Below are positions 22,501 to 34,301 of a stretch of 64,000 nt of DNA, one piece after another (position 1 is the first letter of the stretch; each line of letters starts with the position of its first letter). The position numbers and the translations under genes are program-made. This stretch comes from Fulvia fulva (Eukaryota > Ascomycota > Dothideomycetes > Mycosphaerellales > Mycosphaerellaceae). The stretch spans positions 5,084,001 to 5,148,000 of the forward strand of contig NC_063013.1 of NCBI RefSeq assembly GCF_020509005.1, read 5' to 3'. The notes below the pieces were generated by a model. That model did no database searches, was not told where the DNA came from, and worked only from the letters and a program-made list of their open reading frames with translations.

Positions 22501-24520
22501 GACCTTGTAATTCTAGTGTTTAGAAGGAACAGGAATAGGATATTTCTTATTAGTAACTCTATATAGGTTTCTTAGTAGTCCCTTACTAAGGTGTGTACAA
22601 CTTCTATACTATAGCTCCTACTAATCTTCGGACTTAGTATTAGCTATAGCGGTACTATCACGTTCTTAAGAGAGTATACTAGTATACTATAGCTTAAGAA
22701 TTTCTGAGATCGAGTGGATAAACGGTACTCCTCCTCGAAGTTTAGTCTAGATAACGGGTTTACTAGACAAGGATTTTAGGGTAAAACTAGGTAGTTAGAT
22801 AGCAAACTATTAGCTAAACTAATTCTACGAAACAAGACTAACTCTAAGGCTAGGACTAAATAGGACATTTTCTAAGACAATTTACTTTCTAGAAGGACTA
22901 CCTATTACTACACTTCCTATATATATAGCTTATAGATAGCTACCCCTAACCTTGATCTACTTTCTCTTTTAAAGAGGCTTTAGTGTCCTAAATAGTGAAT
23001 GTTAGTCAGTTATATATAATGATGCACAAGAGTTAAGCAACTACTCGGACGAGGGGTACTTACCTTTAGCTTCTATAGTAGAATAGGCAACCTCATTAAT
23101 ATCATCATCTTCTAATAGTATCTTAGGGTCTAATACGTCTTCCTAGGTCGTATAGGCCCTTATAGGCTTACTAGAGGAGGCCTTTGGCTTACGGCTCTCC
23201 TTTATCTACTTTATAAGGTCCGTTATTACCTTAAGGACATTACAAAGGTTTAGTAATAATGACCTCCTACGAGGTGGTAACGGTTATCTCTTAGTAGGGT
23301 AGGTAACCCTAGCTAGTTTGTCCTTGTTCCTAATAGCCTACTAAGCTATAGAAAGGTATAGGCACTTGCTTATAAAATGGTCACTACCGTAGAGATAGTA
23401 CGTAAGCTTGCCCTAGGAACCCTTCTTAGCGAATATAGCTGTCCCTTAATAAATTATTGATTCTTACTTCTCCCTAAGAATTGTAAGAATGTCTTATAGT
23501 AAGAGATTCACCTAGGCATCAATTGTATCGCGAATTGAGCCAAATGAGTCTAGTAGAGCTACTAAGAGTTACTAGATCTTTCTGTCCTTAGTCTTAATGT
23601 CTTAGAACTAAGGCGAGATTGAAACAGCCCTCCTTATAATTGAGCTAAGCTCCTACTAGGCGTTATCTATTAACTAGTCCTCTGTTATCACGAAATTGGT
23701 GTATTACTAAAGCAAACTTCTTCTAGTAGCGAGAAGTCTTCTCTTATATTTAGCTTTAGCCCATTCCTACAACTCCTTCGTATACCGGATCTCGTATATT
23801 ATCTCTTAGTTATCTATCAACAGACAGATATACATCTTATATAGGGCCGTTATATTGTGCCGTCTATACGATGCCTTCCTTATCGCTTGATCTAAAGGAA
23901 GAGATGACTCCGATAATATAGAGGGTGTCGCTATAGATAGGGTTATAGCGGGAATGTCCGTAATAATGTCTTCGAGGACCTAGTTAACCTACTTTAATAC
24001 TAGGTATATTCTTATTAGCTTGAACTATATTTCGTGGTTCTCTCTTATTAGAAGAGGTGCTACTCTCTTTCTTATAAACCTAGTCTCGTTCTCTATCTTT
24101 GTAAGTTAAGGGACAGGTTAGCTACCCTTAGGTAATAGGATATATTCGGTCGTACGCGATCGGATCGAAATAGGATAAACTAAACGCGAGGTTAATATTA
24201 GTACTAAGACACTATAGCGTAACTCTCCTAGTAGAGGGGGTTTCTAAGACACTACGGCTCTCTTAGAATAAACAGTTAGTCGATACGAACGCGATGTCCG
24301 GAGAGCGACTCTTCTTAGTAAGCTCGCCTACTTATCTAAGGTATTAGTATAGGCTCCCTAACTCGGAGTCTAATAGTGCCTTACTAGGCTCTTTTACGTC
24401 TTATATACACCTATAGTACGGCTATAGCTTCCTATACAATACGGGTACGGCCTCTAGTCTGCCTTCCTTTTGTTCTAAAGAGGAATTACTCTAATACAAC
24501 TTTATCGAGGGTGAAATACC
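19535..24520 (-). pseudogene. Copia-A gag-pol remnant
   Basis: Read on the minus strand through stops: a gag-like region at about 24200-23000 with a zinc-knuckle remnant near 23400; integrase at about 22530-21950 (SIDIYRPFQGVVSRLGYKY and a later ERSIQASKNIVRAIL); RT at about 21060-20290 with an RT fragment still open at 20278-20511 (FKIKDLSKPTKILRIRII); RNase H at about 20120-19600. The RT fragment is a genuine sense piece of the old enzyme, not a separate gene. The open frame on the plus strand at 21461-21688 is antisense and not a gene. Confidence 0.8.
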
Positions 24521-24544
24521 GAGTTACTAACCCGGGTTTATAAC

Positions 24545-24779
24545 CTATTAAATAGGTACGAGTTACGTAGTAGTAGAAGACGGCGGATTATACGAAAGAC
24601 AAAGAAGGACCTAATAAGATAGCGTTCATCTATATATAGTATCGCCGGTATTAGTATAGGTAGATACTAGGTGTCCGGATGTTTACTAGCCTATAGGCTA
24701 GTAAACCCTAGTCACGTGATCTAGTCATATAACACACCTACACCTATATACTTGTCCTACGGCCTGTATGTTCTTAATA
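24545..24779 (-). repeat. 5' LTR of Copia-A
   Basis: About 235 bp, followed inward (24544 and below) by the same leader motif with GAGTTACTAACTC as at Copia-B and at 10292-10343. Confidence 0.9.
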
Positions 24780-25099
24780 GATACTAGTCGGACGCGGACG
24801 GGAGCCGCTAAGAGTAAGAAGTAAATACTTTACTTTCTTTAATAGTAGTAACGGTATATTAGGAACCGCTATATATTATTATAACTAGGTTTAGATCTTT
24901 ATAGGGATGTCTCTACTCGTCGTAAAGGTAGTGATTCTAAATAGTATAGAGTATATACTTTATTAGCTACAATAATAAACGAAGGGGCGATAGCGTCGTA
25001 AAAGTAAAGAGCGCCCTCGAAAGGCGGTAAACGAAGGGAAATACGCGGAGCGACGACGCGCCTAGGAGAAACGAAACACGGAGACTATTTACTATAACG

Positions 25100-26420
25100 A
25101 CTATAATAACCGACAGCTACTAACTAGAAGAACTAGTATACGAAACACAGTATAGATACGGTAGAATATACCGCGATTATATACGAAATTATAGCTACCC
25201 TCGCGAGCGCTAATCTACTCTACGAACGCGCGATCCGTAGCCTCCTCGAGAGCTTAGCTAAAGCGATCTAGGAGCTACTACGGGCGACGAAGGCGCTAGC
25301 GCTAGTAAAGGAAGTGACGAACGCGGACCTCCTACGGGAGATCTAGGCGCTAGGAAGAGCTAGGCCGGCGATATATACCTAAGCGGCTATAGTAGCCGTA
25401 GAGTAACTAAAGTACCGCGTTAGGCTAGTTTAGCGCGAAGTTACGATATATATAGACAACCCTAAAGAAAGAGAGCGGGTAGCGGTACTATTATACTAAT
25501 ACCTCGTAGAGTAGGCGCGCTAGGCTAGTAAATAAGACATTATTATAGCCTAGAAGCTAAAGAGTAGAGACGTATACTATACGCTCGTAACTATAGCGGG
25601 GAGACCGACGCTACTATAGAGCGTAGCCTAGGCGGTCGAGGTACTAAACGCGAAGAGCGTAGCGCCGGTCGCGCTAGTATACTAGGTACTTATATACGGT
25701 GTCCGAGTTAATACCTTCCTAGAAGATACTAGCCCGGTAGCGATAGGAGAGGCTATCGTAAAGGACAACTAGGCTACTATCCTAGGCCTCGTTATTACCC
25801 GGGCGTACTAGCTAAAGAAGCCGGAACGAATAGAGCGGAAATACTCGTCGCTCGTGCTTACGTTTAAGTATAATAGTTAGAGGATCTAGGCTATAGAGAA
25901 GGGACTAGTCCTAGCCTACTCGTACTACTACGTTAAAAAGCACGACTATACCTATATAGTAACCTAGTACTTCCGGTACTAGGGATTCGGGTATACTATA
26001 AAGCATTATTAGTAGGAGACCTACTACGGCTACTACGCGAAGGTATATAATACCCGCGAATACCCCTAACCTAAGATAAGTAAGTACGCTAACTACGGTA
26101 GGGACTATAAGGCGTAGATAGGCGGATATAGAGTAAAGAGGTAGGTAGCGGAATAGGCGGTAGGAGCGCGCCTAGGTATACGCTAGGAAAGAGAAGGAAT
26201 GGCGATAGTACTATACTATCTAAGAGTCGATACCGACGGCTTCTAGCCGGTTATATATAGGAGTAAGAAGAGGCGGCTAAATAACGATAGACGCTTAATA
26301 TACGGAGCGGGTCGACTAGCGCTTACCGACCCCCGGTCCTAGGGCCTCGGATAGACGTACCTCGATACGACGATATTCCGCCCTTATAGAGGTAGCGCGC
26401 CCTTACCGGTAGCTACGCTA
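25100..26420 (+). pseudogene. LINE-3 ORF1 remnant (Gag-like, zinc knuckles)
   Basis: Reads as a Gag-like ORF1 with a coiled-coil-rich N-terminal half. At about 25950-26120 is a run of CCHC-knuckle remnants, visible as FRYQGFGYTIKHYQQET, YGYYAKVYNTREYPQ and YANYGRDYKAQ, where TGT/TGC Cys codons have become TAT/TAC Tyr by RIP. Tad-like LINEs typically have such an RNA-binding ORF1. Confidence 0.7.
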
Positions 26421-26549
26421 GCGACGCCGGCCCCGCGATAGGATAGCGAAGGCGAGGGCGAGGGCGACGAGGACGATAATATAGTAGTAAACCTACGGAG
26501 GTAGAAGAGGGAACTATAGCTAATATAATAGTCTAACTATAAATAGTAC

Positions 26550-29500
26550 GCTTACCTAGCTAACTATCGAATAGTATGACGCTAATAAGAGTAAGGACAA
26601 GGCCTAGAAGCTACTCCTTAGCCTACTACACCCTAGCTAGTACTATATAGTCGCTATCTAAGAGTAGTAGATAAGCGAAAAGACGATACTTATAGACCCG
26701 AGATACTACCTTATAGTGCCCTAAGGTAACTAGCTAGTAGCGCGGGTCTACTTCTACGTAAGTAAAGAAATCGCGATAATAACGTAGACGATCTATACCT
26801 ACTCTAGCGATATAGCCTCTCTACGGCTACGCCTTACCGATAGTAAGACAGTAGCTATCTATAACTTCTATAACCCGTACTTAGTACCGGGCTCGATAGA
26901 AGACGATAGCTAGTCGGCTACCCTCTACTAGCTCTAAGAAGCTCTCTAAGAGAAAGCTAATATATATATCCTAGTCGGCGATCTTAACCTCTACTACCTA
27001 GGATAGGGAGGCGATAGCGTACTCTCGGCCTATAGCGCCGTAGACGCGCTTATTAGTCTAGTAGAGGTATCCGGCCTTAGCCTAGTACTACCTATAGGCG
27101 AGGCTACGTATTAGTAGAAAAATACGACCTAGACGCTTAACTTAACCTTCGCGATATAGTAGATAGCCTAGTAGACTATCTTCTATAATACGGACCTAGA
27201 ACTTAATACCGGCTATCTAGACTACCTAGCTATTCGTACGACGTTCGACGTAATATACCTATAGGCGCTACTAGCCCTAGAACTACGGCCTTAGTAGAAG
27301 AGAGCGGACTAGAAGGAGATTAATAAGGCACTAAAAGAACAAATAACGGCCCTCGTACCGCCGGTATCCCTCCGCTTAGAGGCGAAAATCGACGCGGCGG
27401 TAAGGAGTCTATAGTAGTATATAGTAGGAGTAATCCGGGATAAGATCCTCTATACCCGACCCTTAAAGTACGCGTCGCTAGCCTAGTCGTAGGAATACGT
27501 AGACGTAGTCCGTATAACGGTAGCGGGGCGGCGCCGGTAGAACGAGATAAAATAGGACACTATATACGCCCGATACCGCCGACTATATAACGAGAAGGGT
27601 AGAATTATTAGGCGCTAGGGTAATATTACGTAGCGTAACGCCGTCCGTAAAGTTATAGGAGACCGAAGTAAGGTCTAGAAGCTCGCTAGGTAGGCGCGTA
27701 CGAGGAAGCTAGAGACGCCGCTACTACTACTATAGTTCCTACCTATCCGTAATAGGTAAGCGGTCCTCTAGGAAGCCTAGTAAGGTAGAGCCGACGCGCT
27801 AGTAGAGGCGTTCTTCCCTCCCCCGGTTACTATACGACTCGACGATATCGAAGGCTTTATATACCTAACGGAGCTCGAGACTAGGTAAGAAGTAACGGAG
27901 GCGGAGGTATTAATAGTACTAAAAGCGGCGCTACTAGATAAGGCCCTAGGACTAGATAAGATCTCTAACCGTTTCCTTAAGTACTACCGCTAGACGCTCG
28001 CTCCGTACCTCGCGGGGCTATATACGGTATACCTCTAGTAGTTATACGTACCGACCCCCTTCCGGTACTCGAGTATAGTCGTCCTCCGTAAGGAGGGTAA
28101 GGCTAGATATAACGTTAGGAAGGCCTACCGCCCGATAGCCCTACTTAGTATAATCGAGAAGGCGCTAGAGCGTATCGTAGCTAATCGTATCTCTAAGCTA
28201 GCCGAGGAGTACTAGCTCCTCCTAGCTAAGTAAATAGGAGCCCGACTAGGGCGGTCTACGACGACCGCCCTAGAACTCGTTACGGAATAGGTTTATATAA
28301 TCTAGATAATACGCTAATAATAGGTCGCTACCCTACTATCCCTCGATATCTCGGGGGCGTTTAATAAGGTTTCCTACGCCCGACTACTCTATAATCTCCG
28401 GGCGAAAGGTCTGTCTAGCTAGCTCGTTACGTTCGTTAAGTCCTTCCTTAGTAACCGGTCTACGTAGCTCGTCCTAGGGGAGTAGCGTAAACCTTAGATA
28501 CGGCCTATAGAAACGGGGATCCCGTAGGGCTTATCGCTCTCTCCGATCCTCTTCCTTTTCTTCGCCTCTACGCTCCTCCCGCTACTTAGGGGAAGCGCCG
28601 GCGGTACTAACTCCTATATAGGCTTTATCGACGATACGAATATCCTAATATATAGCGACTTAACCGAGACTAATTATCGCTAACTCGAAGCGGCGCTCGA
28701 GGTATATAGCGACTAGATAGCGCGATACGGGGTAGTCTTCGTACCTAAGAAGTACTAGATAATCTACCTTACGAGGACCCCGAAGAAGTATAACCTCTAA
28801 GCTACAATCGAGGCCGAGACCGGCGTAAGCTAGATTACTCTATAGCTATCTATCCGGGTCCTAGGATTCTAAGTAGATACGTAACTCCGGTAGTACGCCT
28901 ACCTAAAGTAGCTCCGGTAGCTAGGAGACTAGAACAAAGCCTTAGTTATACGCCTCGCGGCCTCTATATAGGGCGTAGCCTTTATAAAGGTACGCTAGCT
29001 ATATAGCTCTATCGTCCGACCGGCGATTACCTTTAGGGTACTAGTCTAGTATCTATCCTACGCGACCGGCTAGATAAAGTAGATTTAAAACGTATAGAAC
29101 GAATGTTTACGTAGGGCGACCGGGGTATACCGTACTATACCGACGTAGGTCCTAGAAGCGGATACGTAGATCGCGCCGCTAGACCTTTACCTCTTATAGC
29201 TCGCTATAGGCTATACGCTCTAGACGGCGAATAGTTAGGTAAAGAGCGATATCCGCGCGGCGTACTAGGCGATCACGACACGCCCTCGATCTATAGCGCC
29301 TAAAAAGAAGATAGGATTATCGGCCTAGCGGTAGCTAGATACGTAATAAACCCCGATAGTAAAGTTCCGAGTATAGGCCCTAGCTAGTAGTATACTAGTA
29401 ATAGGAGCGGGATAGAGACGCGAAGAACGGAAGGCTATAGCGAACGCGGTCCGTAGATATATATAGGGAATCTAGAACGAGCGCTAGAAGAAAGGCGAAC

Positions 29501-30080
29501 GGTACCCGAACGGGTAACTACTATAGCGACGAGTATACCGACGAGAAGACGAGGTAGCGGCGAAGACAGGACCTATTAGCCGAGATAGGATAATACTCTT
29601 CCGAGCCCTTACCCGCCTATAGGTAATAGTCGCGATACTACTCCGCTCGGAATATATTAGATTTAAGGACTATCTATACCGCCGAAAGGTACCGGGAGTA
29701 GATAGTAGCCTATACGAATATAGACGTGTCTAGACGGCGAAACACGTCGTACTATTCTACCTACGATTTATAGAAGCCCGGTAGGTAATACGCCTCGAGA
29801 CTAGGGCTATAGACTTCTAATATATAATAGGTATAGCGCGTAGGATATAAGTAGCGGTACGAATAGTAATACGGACCGGCCTACTATAGTAGTTCTAGAT
29901 AGCGGGTAAGATAGTAGTAAGAATAGGGGAGATAGCCTAGGAGGAAGAGCTCTAGGAAGCCTCCGAAGGCGCCCTACCTATAGACGTAGTAGAACTCCGG
30001 TAGTACCGACGACTACGTAGGCGGGTAGACCGTAGCCTATAGCGACCCCGAGCGTAGGAGGAATAGCGATAGGAGTACTG
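26550..30080 (+). pseudogene. LINE-3 ORF2 remnant (endonuclease, reverse transcriptase)
   Basis: Endonuclease at about 26610-27240 (VAIQEQQI, YFYVSKEIA, LVGDLNLYYLG). RT at about 27900-28760, with LGLDKISNRFL, RPIALLSIIEKALERIV, LSLDISGAFNKVSY, GIPQGLSLSPILF and the catalytic FIDDTNIL near 28620-28645. A C-terminal zinc-binding segment at about 29640-29770 (RSEYIRFKDYLYRRKVPG ... AKHVVLF). Same domain order as LINE-1 and LINE-2. Stops at former Trp/Gln codons throughout. Confidence 0.8.
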
Positions 30081-30744
30081 ATAGAGTATAGGAGCCCGGA
30101 AGGGTCGACTCGTCGTCTCCTCGACGGCTAGCTTATTTTCCGCTCGACGGTCGACCTGTCTCCTACTCGATAGGCGACCCGCCTCTACTAATAGTCGACA
30201 TATTATCTATTCGATAGTCGGCTAGCTACTAATACTCGTTCCTAGGTACCGGGTAGATTAGTACTCCGGGGCGGCTAACTACTATTACGGCTACGTAAGC
30301 GGCCCGCTTAGACCCGCGCTACCGGCTTACCTAAATAGATAAAAGACGAGGTCGTAAAGCTCGTAAGCTTTATACTAGCGGAGCCTTATCTAGGCTCACT
30401 TCGGATAATAGACTACCCTAAGTGCCGCCGTAACAACTACCTAGTACTTACCGCTTCTAGTACGATAGATTAACTAATAAGTAATAGAGAGAACTTACTA
30501 ATACCTAAAGAGTGTTTTTTTCTCCGTACGACGGTTCTCCCCTCTGTCTTCCTTAATAGCCCCCGGCCTCGTAGACCTTTTAGGAGCTAGATAGGTATTA
30601 TAAATATATATATATATATATACTATTACCTATATAGTCAGTCTCTAGGCTACCTTCTATAATAGTCTTTTAAAATCTCTGACCGTAATACGGTATAGGC
30701 GGCGTACTATATATATAGTACTATATTACGAACCCGGCCCGCTA
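30081..30744 (+). other. LINE-3 3' region
   Basis: No coding signal. Contains a T-rich CTCC/TTCC stretch near 30505-30560 and a short TA microsatellite (30605-30622). Presumed 3' untranslated region of LINE-3. Confidence 0.45.
30605..30622. repeat. (TA)n microsatellite
   Basis: A short run of alternating T and A in the presumed LINE-3 3' region. It could have arisen from CA/TG repeats by RIP. Confidence 0.7.
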
Positions 30745-30765
30745 ATTAGTCGGAAGTCGTCGATA

Positions 30766-31290
30766 CTAGTCGATAGTTATAGGCATTATAGTATCTAATA
30801 TAAATACTTATAAGCTACGCGCGTACGCGATACTAACGGTAGAACGTCGACTACTATAGATAAACCCTTATAAAAGCGGTACGACGCGTACGTATATTAT
30901 AGCTTAGATACGAGACCCGTATTAATATATTAATCCTCTACTACTAATAAACGATAACCGTTACTACTTAGCTCTTAACTATCCCCTATACTCTAGAATA
31001 ACCTTAACGATAGAATATATAAGTATAATATATATCTACTATAAGCGCCGGCCCTAACGAGTTTTTTATAATAGTTACGAGGCTATAATACGTAGTAGTA
31101 GATATAGCGTAATAGGTTTAGTCATCTTAATCGAGTAGAGGTTTTAGCCCTTTTACTTTAAGGCTATACTTCAATATTATATAGATAGTATAAATAGCCG
31201 TAATATATATCGTTAGAGAGCGTACGTTCGGCGCTATTAATCGATTCTACTAGTTAACGAAGTCGTAGCCGCGATATAAGATCTTAGACG
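30766..31290. other. RIPed spacer before the gene island
   Basis: TA-rich sequence with no recognisable domain. A TATAAAAG motif near 30868 followed by G/C-rich sequence would fit an old LTR, but there is no second copy in the window to prove it. RIP density falls away at about 31290, where normal CA/TG content returns. Confidence 0.5.
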
Positions 31291-31523
31291 CTTCGCCAAG
31301 GCTCACTAGGGAGGAACGACCTCTCATTAGTCGGAACTCACCGGTTCTCGCTTAAGGTCACTAGCGTCGGCACGACGCACTTCCGAGCCTTCGCGAAACG
31401 CCTGAGCTCGCTGAGGTAAAACGCAGATGCGCTTCTCGACCTGCTTACTGAAGAATTAGACATCCTCGCACCAGGAGCCATCACCACTCCCACAGAGCCT
31501 ACTTGAACCGAAGCTGGTCGTCC
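31291..31523 (+). promoter_or_regulatory. Unmutated upstream region of the BTB gene
   Basis: Only about 230 bp of non-RIPed DNA separates the start codon from RIPed repeats, so any promoter must be compact or extend into transposon-derived DNA. I see no clear TATA box. A pyrimidine-rich stretch precedes the start. Confidence 0.4.
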
Positions 31524-33873
31524 ATGCCTAACTACGTCTCTCACGTAGACACGGACGCTGACATACGCATCTCAAATCGCGGGCTCGATTTCAATCATGG
31601 TGCTTCTGGAAGCAGCAGGGCAGGGCCTGTCGGTGGTGATACGCACTCGGCTAAGACGTCTGCCCAGATGTCGTCTGCACACAAAGCACCACTCACCACC
31701 CATCCTGACGGACGCGGTGATGGTATAGGACAGTCGGACTCTATCCCGCCGCACGTCTCTCGATCTGGAAAGTCCATCTCCATCCAAGAAGGACTGCTCC
31801 GCGTACCTGAAGGTGGCCAAGGTCATGTAAGACGGCCTGTAGAAACTTCCATTCTGGACCTTGATACGCCACTAAATACATTCGGGGAGCTTTCTTCCTC
31901 TTCATGTTACTACGAGCCCCAAGGAGAACTACTACAAGAAAGGAGTGACCAGCGCTCATTACAAGGAGACTTCACGATACCGCAACCAGTCGGGCCATCG
32001 CACTTTACTTCGGCTTTCGCGACGGACAATCTCGACAAGAACGACGGCTTTGCCATACCGCGAAGACCTTCTGGGCAGACTACCACTGTGGCAGGAGCAA
32101 AGAGAAAGTCGTCCTCGGATCAACTAACCGAAGCTTCGACTTCAGCTAACAAACGTACCATGCGAACCATGTCAGAGTCTGGAGATGAAGCTGTGTCGCC
32201 TTCGGATGTCCAAACGCCAGCAGAGAGTGTTCCTTCGCAAGGCGGCCAAGGTAATCGTAGTCGCAGTGATGCAGATACCCCGGACCCCAGGCCTCGCGCT
32301 CATACGGTAACTTTCGAGTCGATGCGACCTCCCTTGAGTAATGGTGGACCAGCCGGTGGCGCGAGGCGTAGCGTGACAGATCCAAATGTATCGATGCTAC
32401 TCCCAGCTCGCAAAGTCTTCCCTATACAAATAGGAGATAAGCTGTTCAGACTGTCGGGAGCAAGCATATCAAGTGATGGTAAGCTCAAGAACTCCAACGA
32501 CCACGAATGAAGACTGACAGATCCCAGCCCCATCATACTTCTCACAGTTCTTCGAAGAACAACTACGACAGAATGAAGGCGCTGATAATGTGCGAACACT
32601 TTACATCGACAGAGATCCAGCAACATTCGAGGACATAGCACTGCACCTCCAGGGCTATCATATCGAGCCCAGAGACGGACCTCACTTCGTCAAGATCTTT
32701 GCAGATGCGCAGTTCTTCAGCTTGCCACGACTTACAGCGCAGCTTTTCTCTTCCACAATCTACATTCGCATAGGAGATTCGGAGTTTCAGATACCTCGAG
32801 ATCTATTCAGTAATCCCGGCGACTCGCCAAACTACTTCTCGCTTGGCTTTTCGGCCTTCTTCACCACCCCGAACGACGTTTTCCCAGGACTCACAGAGCG
32901 ATCACTTCTACGACCGCCTTCCATACTACCACCCAGCGTACCTGGTCGATCGGCGAAGACTTTTGCGGACCTACTACACATCATCAAAGGATATCCAGTC
33001 GAGATTCGAAGTGACGAGCATCGTGCTGAATTGCTTCGCGATGCACGATACTATCACTTGAAAGGCCTGGAGCAGCGCATCATACCGCACACCATTTCCT
33101 ATAACCTGGCACGGAGGCGAACAGAGATCTTGATCCGTCTTGAAGACATCCGACAATCAGGAGTTTCATTCATGGCAGATGGTACTCCTGACCCAGGTTC
33201 CACAGCACCATCGCCCGTAAGCACTACGCCATCCAGTAACGCTCCTGCCAGCCCTGGATGGGTCTACTACCATAGACCATACGTCGATACAGAAGCCTAC
33301 AGCTTGATCATCGAAATCACTGGCGAGGAGAGCACTTTCCTCTCAGTTGAGCCTCGCGGATCCCTGCCGAATGCCCGGATGTGTCGAGCCACCTTCTTCA
33401 AGCAGACACTTTCGCGGATCACAAGTCTCTTCAATGTTGTAGCAAATAAGATGAACCTCCCAGTGATACATCCTCTGGGTCTGATGATGATGGAGCGCGG
33501 CGCAGGAGTCGCGAGTCTACCAGTCAGCCCATCTAACACGGGCATGAGCGAGGAGCGGGCCAAGTGCCGGATCGGTGCCGATGCGGATGTCTTTGTTGAT
33601 GGAAAACGATGGACCCCGACTGGTGAGCAGAGCGATGACCAGGAGGATGAAGGAACTAGAACGAGAAGTAAGAAGCGGAAGTCGAACGAGGATGATGACA
33701 ATGAGGGCGAGGAGTGGATCGTGAGGAAGTCCCAATGGCGATTGAGAGTACAGCCTATGAATGGTGGGGTGCAGAGTGGCAGGAGTGGTATGGAGGTTAT
33801 CCTTGGTGCTGTGAAGGTTGAGGCGTTTAGTTCTGAGCGAGGGAGGAATGAGGAGAGGGGGTTCTTGTCTTGA
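31524..33873 (+). CDS. Double BTB/POZ-domain protein, 766 aa (Whi2/KCTD-like)
   Basis: The only complete host gene. Two exons, 31524-32478 and 32528-33873, joined by a 49-bp intron; splicing turns SGASISSD + APSYFSQFFEEQL into a continuous BTB domain. Domains: a disordered Ser/Pro-rich N-terminus (1-290); a first KCTD-type BTB at about 297-392 (FPIQIGDKLFRLSGAS, TLYIDRDPATFEDIALHLQG, DAQFFSLPRL); a second BTB-like domain at about 396-510 (IRIGDSEFQIPRDLF, FADLLHIIKGYPVE, ARYYHLKGLEQR); a conserved segment near 570-640 (EAYSLIIEITGEES); and an acidic/basic stretch with SKKRKS near 700 that could be a nuclear signal. The layout resembles fungal Whi2-type proteins (stress and TORC1 signalling in yeast), but that role is inference. 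I chose ATG 31524 as the first in-frame Met. Codon use is normal and no RIP stops are present. Confidence 0.88.
32479..32527 (+). other. Intron of the BTB gene
   Basis: Donor GTAAGC at 32479, a CTGAC branch-like site at about 32514-32518, acceptor AG at 32526-32527. A nearer AG (32519-32520) would put exon 2 out of frame; the downstream AG restores the frame. 49 bp is normal for a fungal intron. Confidence 0.85.
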
Positions 33874-34026
33874 GTAGCTTTCGCATAGCGAGATGAAGTG
33901 GTGGCATGGCTTTTCATGAAGTCTGTGAAGAGTCTAGAAGAAGCAGGATATGCATTACTGACGACGTTGATGACTTCGTCGAATGAGTAAGACATCATCT
34001 ATGCCAAGAATTTCTCTACGCAGTCT

Positions 34027-34301
34027 TCATACAGAGCTAAACATATTCTGACTTGAGATATCCGCCGTATCCAAGAAATCGGCAAATGCCTGAAAATCCG
34101 AAGGCCGGAAAAGGTCGTTCCCAAGGTCCGAGTATGAGGTCGACCACGGAATAGCATCATGCTCCGCAACTTTCGGGGCAGTCGGGGTACCAGATTCGCC
34201 TGAGCTGACACTGAAACGCGCCAACAAGCCCTGAAGATGTTGCAATTCGTTCACGCGCACTTGGGCGAGGCGATTGCCGCTGCTGATCATGGCTTGCTTC
34301 A
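34027..34301 (-). pseudogene. 3' end of a truncated host gene (about 90 codons)
   Basis: An open minus-strand frame with unmutated codon use, converging on the BTB gene 150 bp away. It runs into the Gypsy-2 LTR at about 34298, so its 5' part is gone. It encodes a polar peptide (RLAQVRVNELQHLQGLL ... FRPSDFQAFADFLDTADIS) ending at 34027. I do not recognise it with confidence. The acidic end could be the C-terminus of a fungal Zn2Cys6 transcription factor. A short product from the ATG at 34290 is formally possible, but a severed gene tail is likelier. Confidence 0.6.

Larger units (their letters stand above)
19301..24779 (-). mobile_element. Copia-A, Ty1/Copia retrotransposon (partly RIPed)
   Basis: Two LTRs (19301-19534 and 24545-24779) enclose about 5 kb and are flanked by the 5-bp duplication GATAC (19296-19300, 24780-24784). 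It is nearly identical to Copia-B (48159-53692), which lies in the opposite orientation. CA and TG are less depleted here than in the LINE and Gypsy relics, so RIP was incomplete, yet the gene still has many stops. Confidence 0.92.
19290..30744 (+). mobile_element. LINE-3, full-length Tad-like non-LTR retrotransposon (RIPed), split by Copia-A
   Basis: Bounded by an exact 21-bp direct repeat (19269-19289 and 30745-30765), read as the target duplication. Copia-A (19301-24779 plus 5-bp duplication) lies only about 10 bp inside the 5' end. Without it the element is about 6 kb, with ORF1 at about 25100-26420 and ORF2 at about 26550-30080. The family is distinct from LINE-1 and LINE-2 but shares the same domain order. 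The ends rest on the direct repeat alone. Confidence 0.7.

Noticed and set aside
31338..31544. Minus-strand 68-codon frame over the start of the BTB gene, a possible divergent gene.
   Set aside because: Overlaps the BTB start, no domain, and the Ser/Arg-rich composition is that of a shadow.
33297..33998. 233-codon minus-strand open frame overlapping exon 2 of the BTB gene.
   Set aside because: The plus strand encodes a recognisable BTB protein with an intron. The minus frame has no domain and is Ser/Arg/Leu-rich, as antisense frames usually are.
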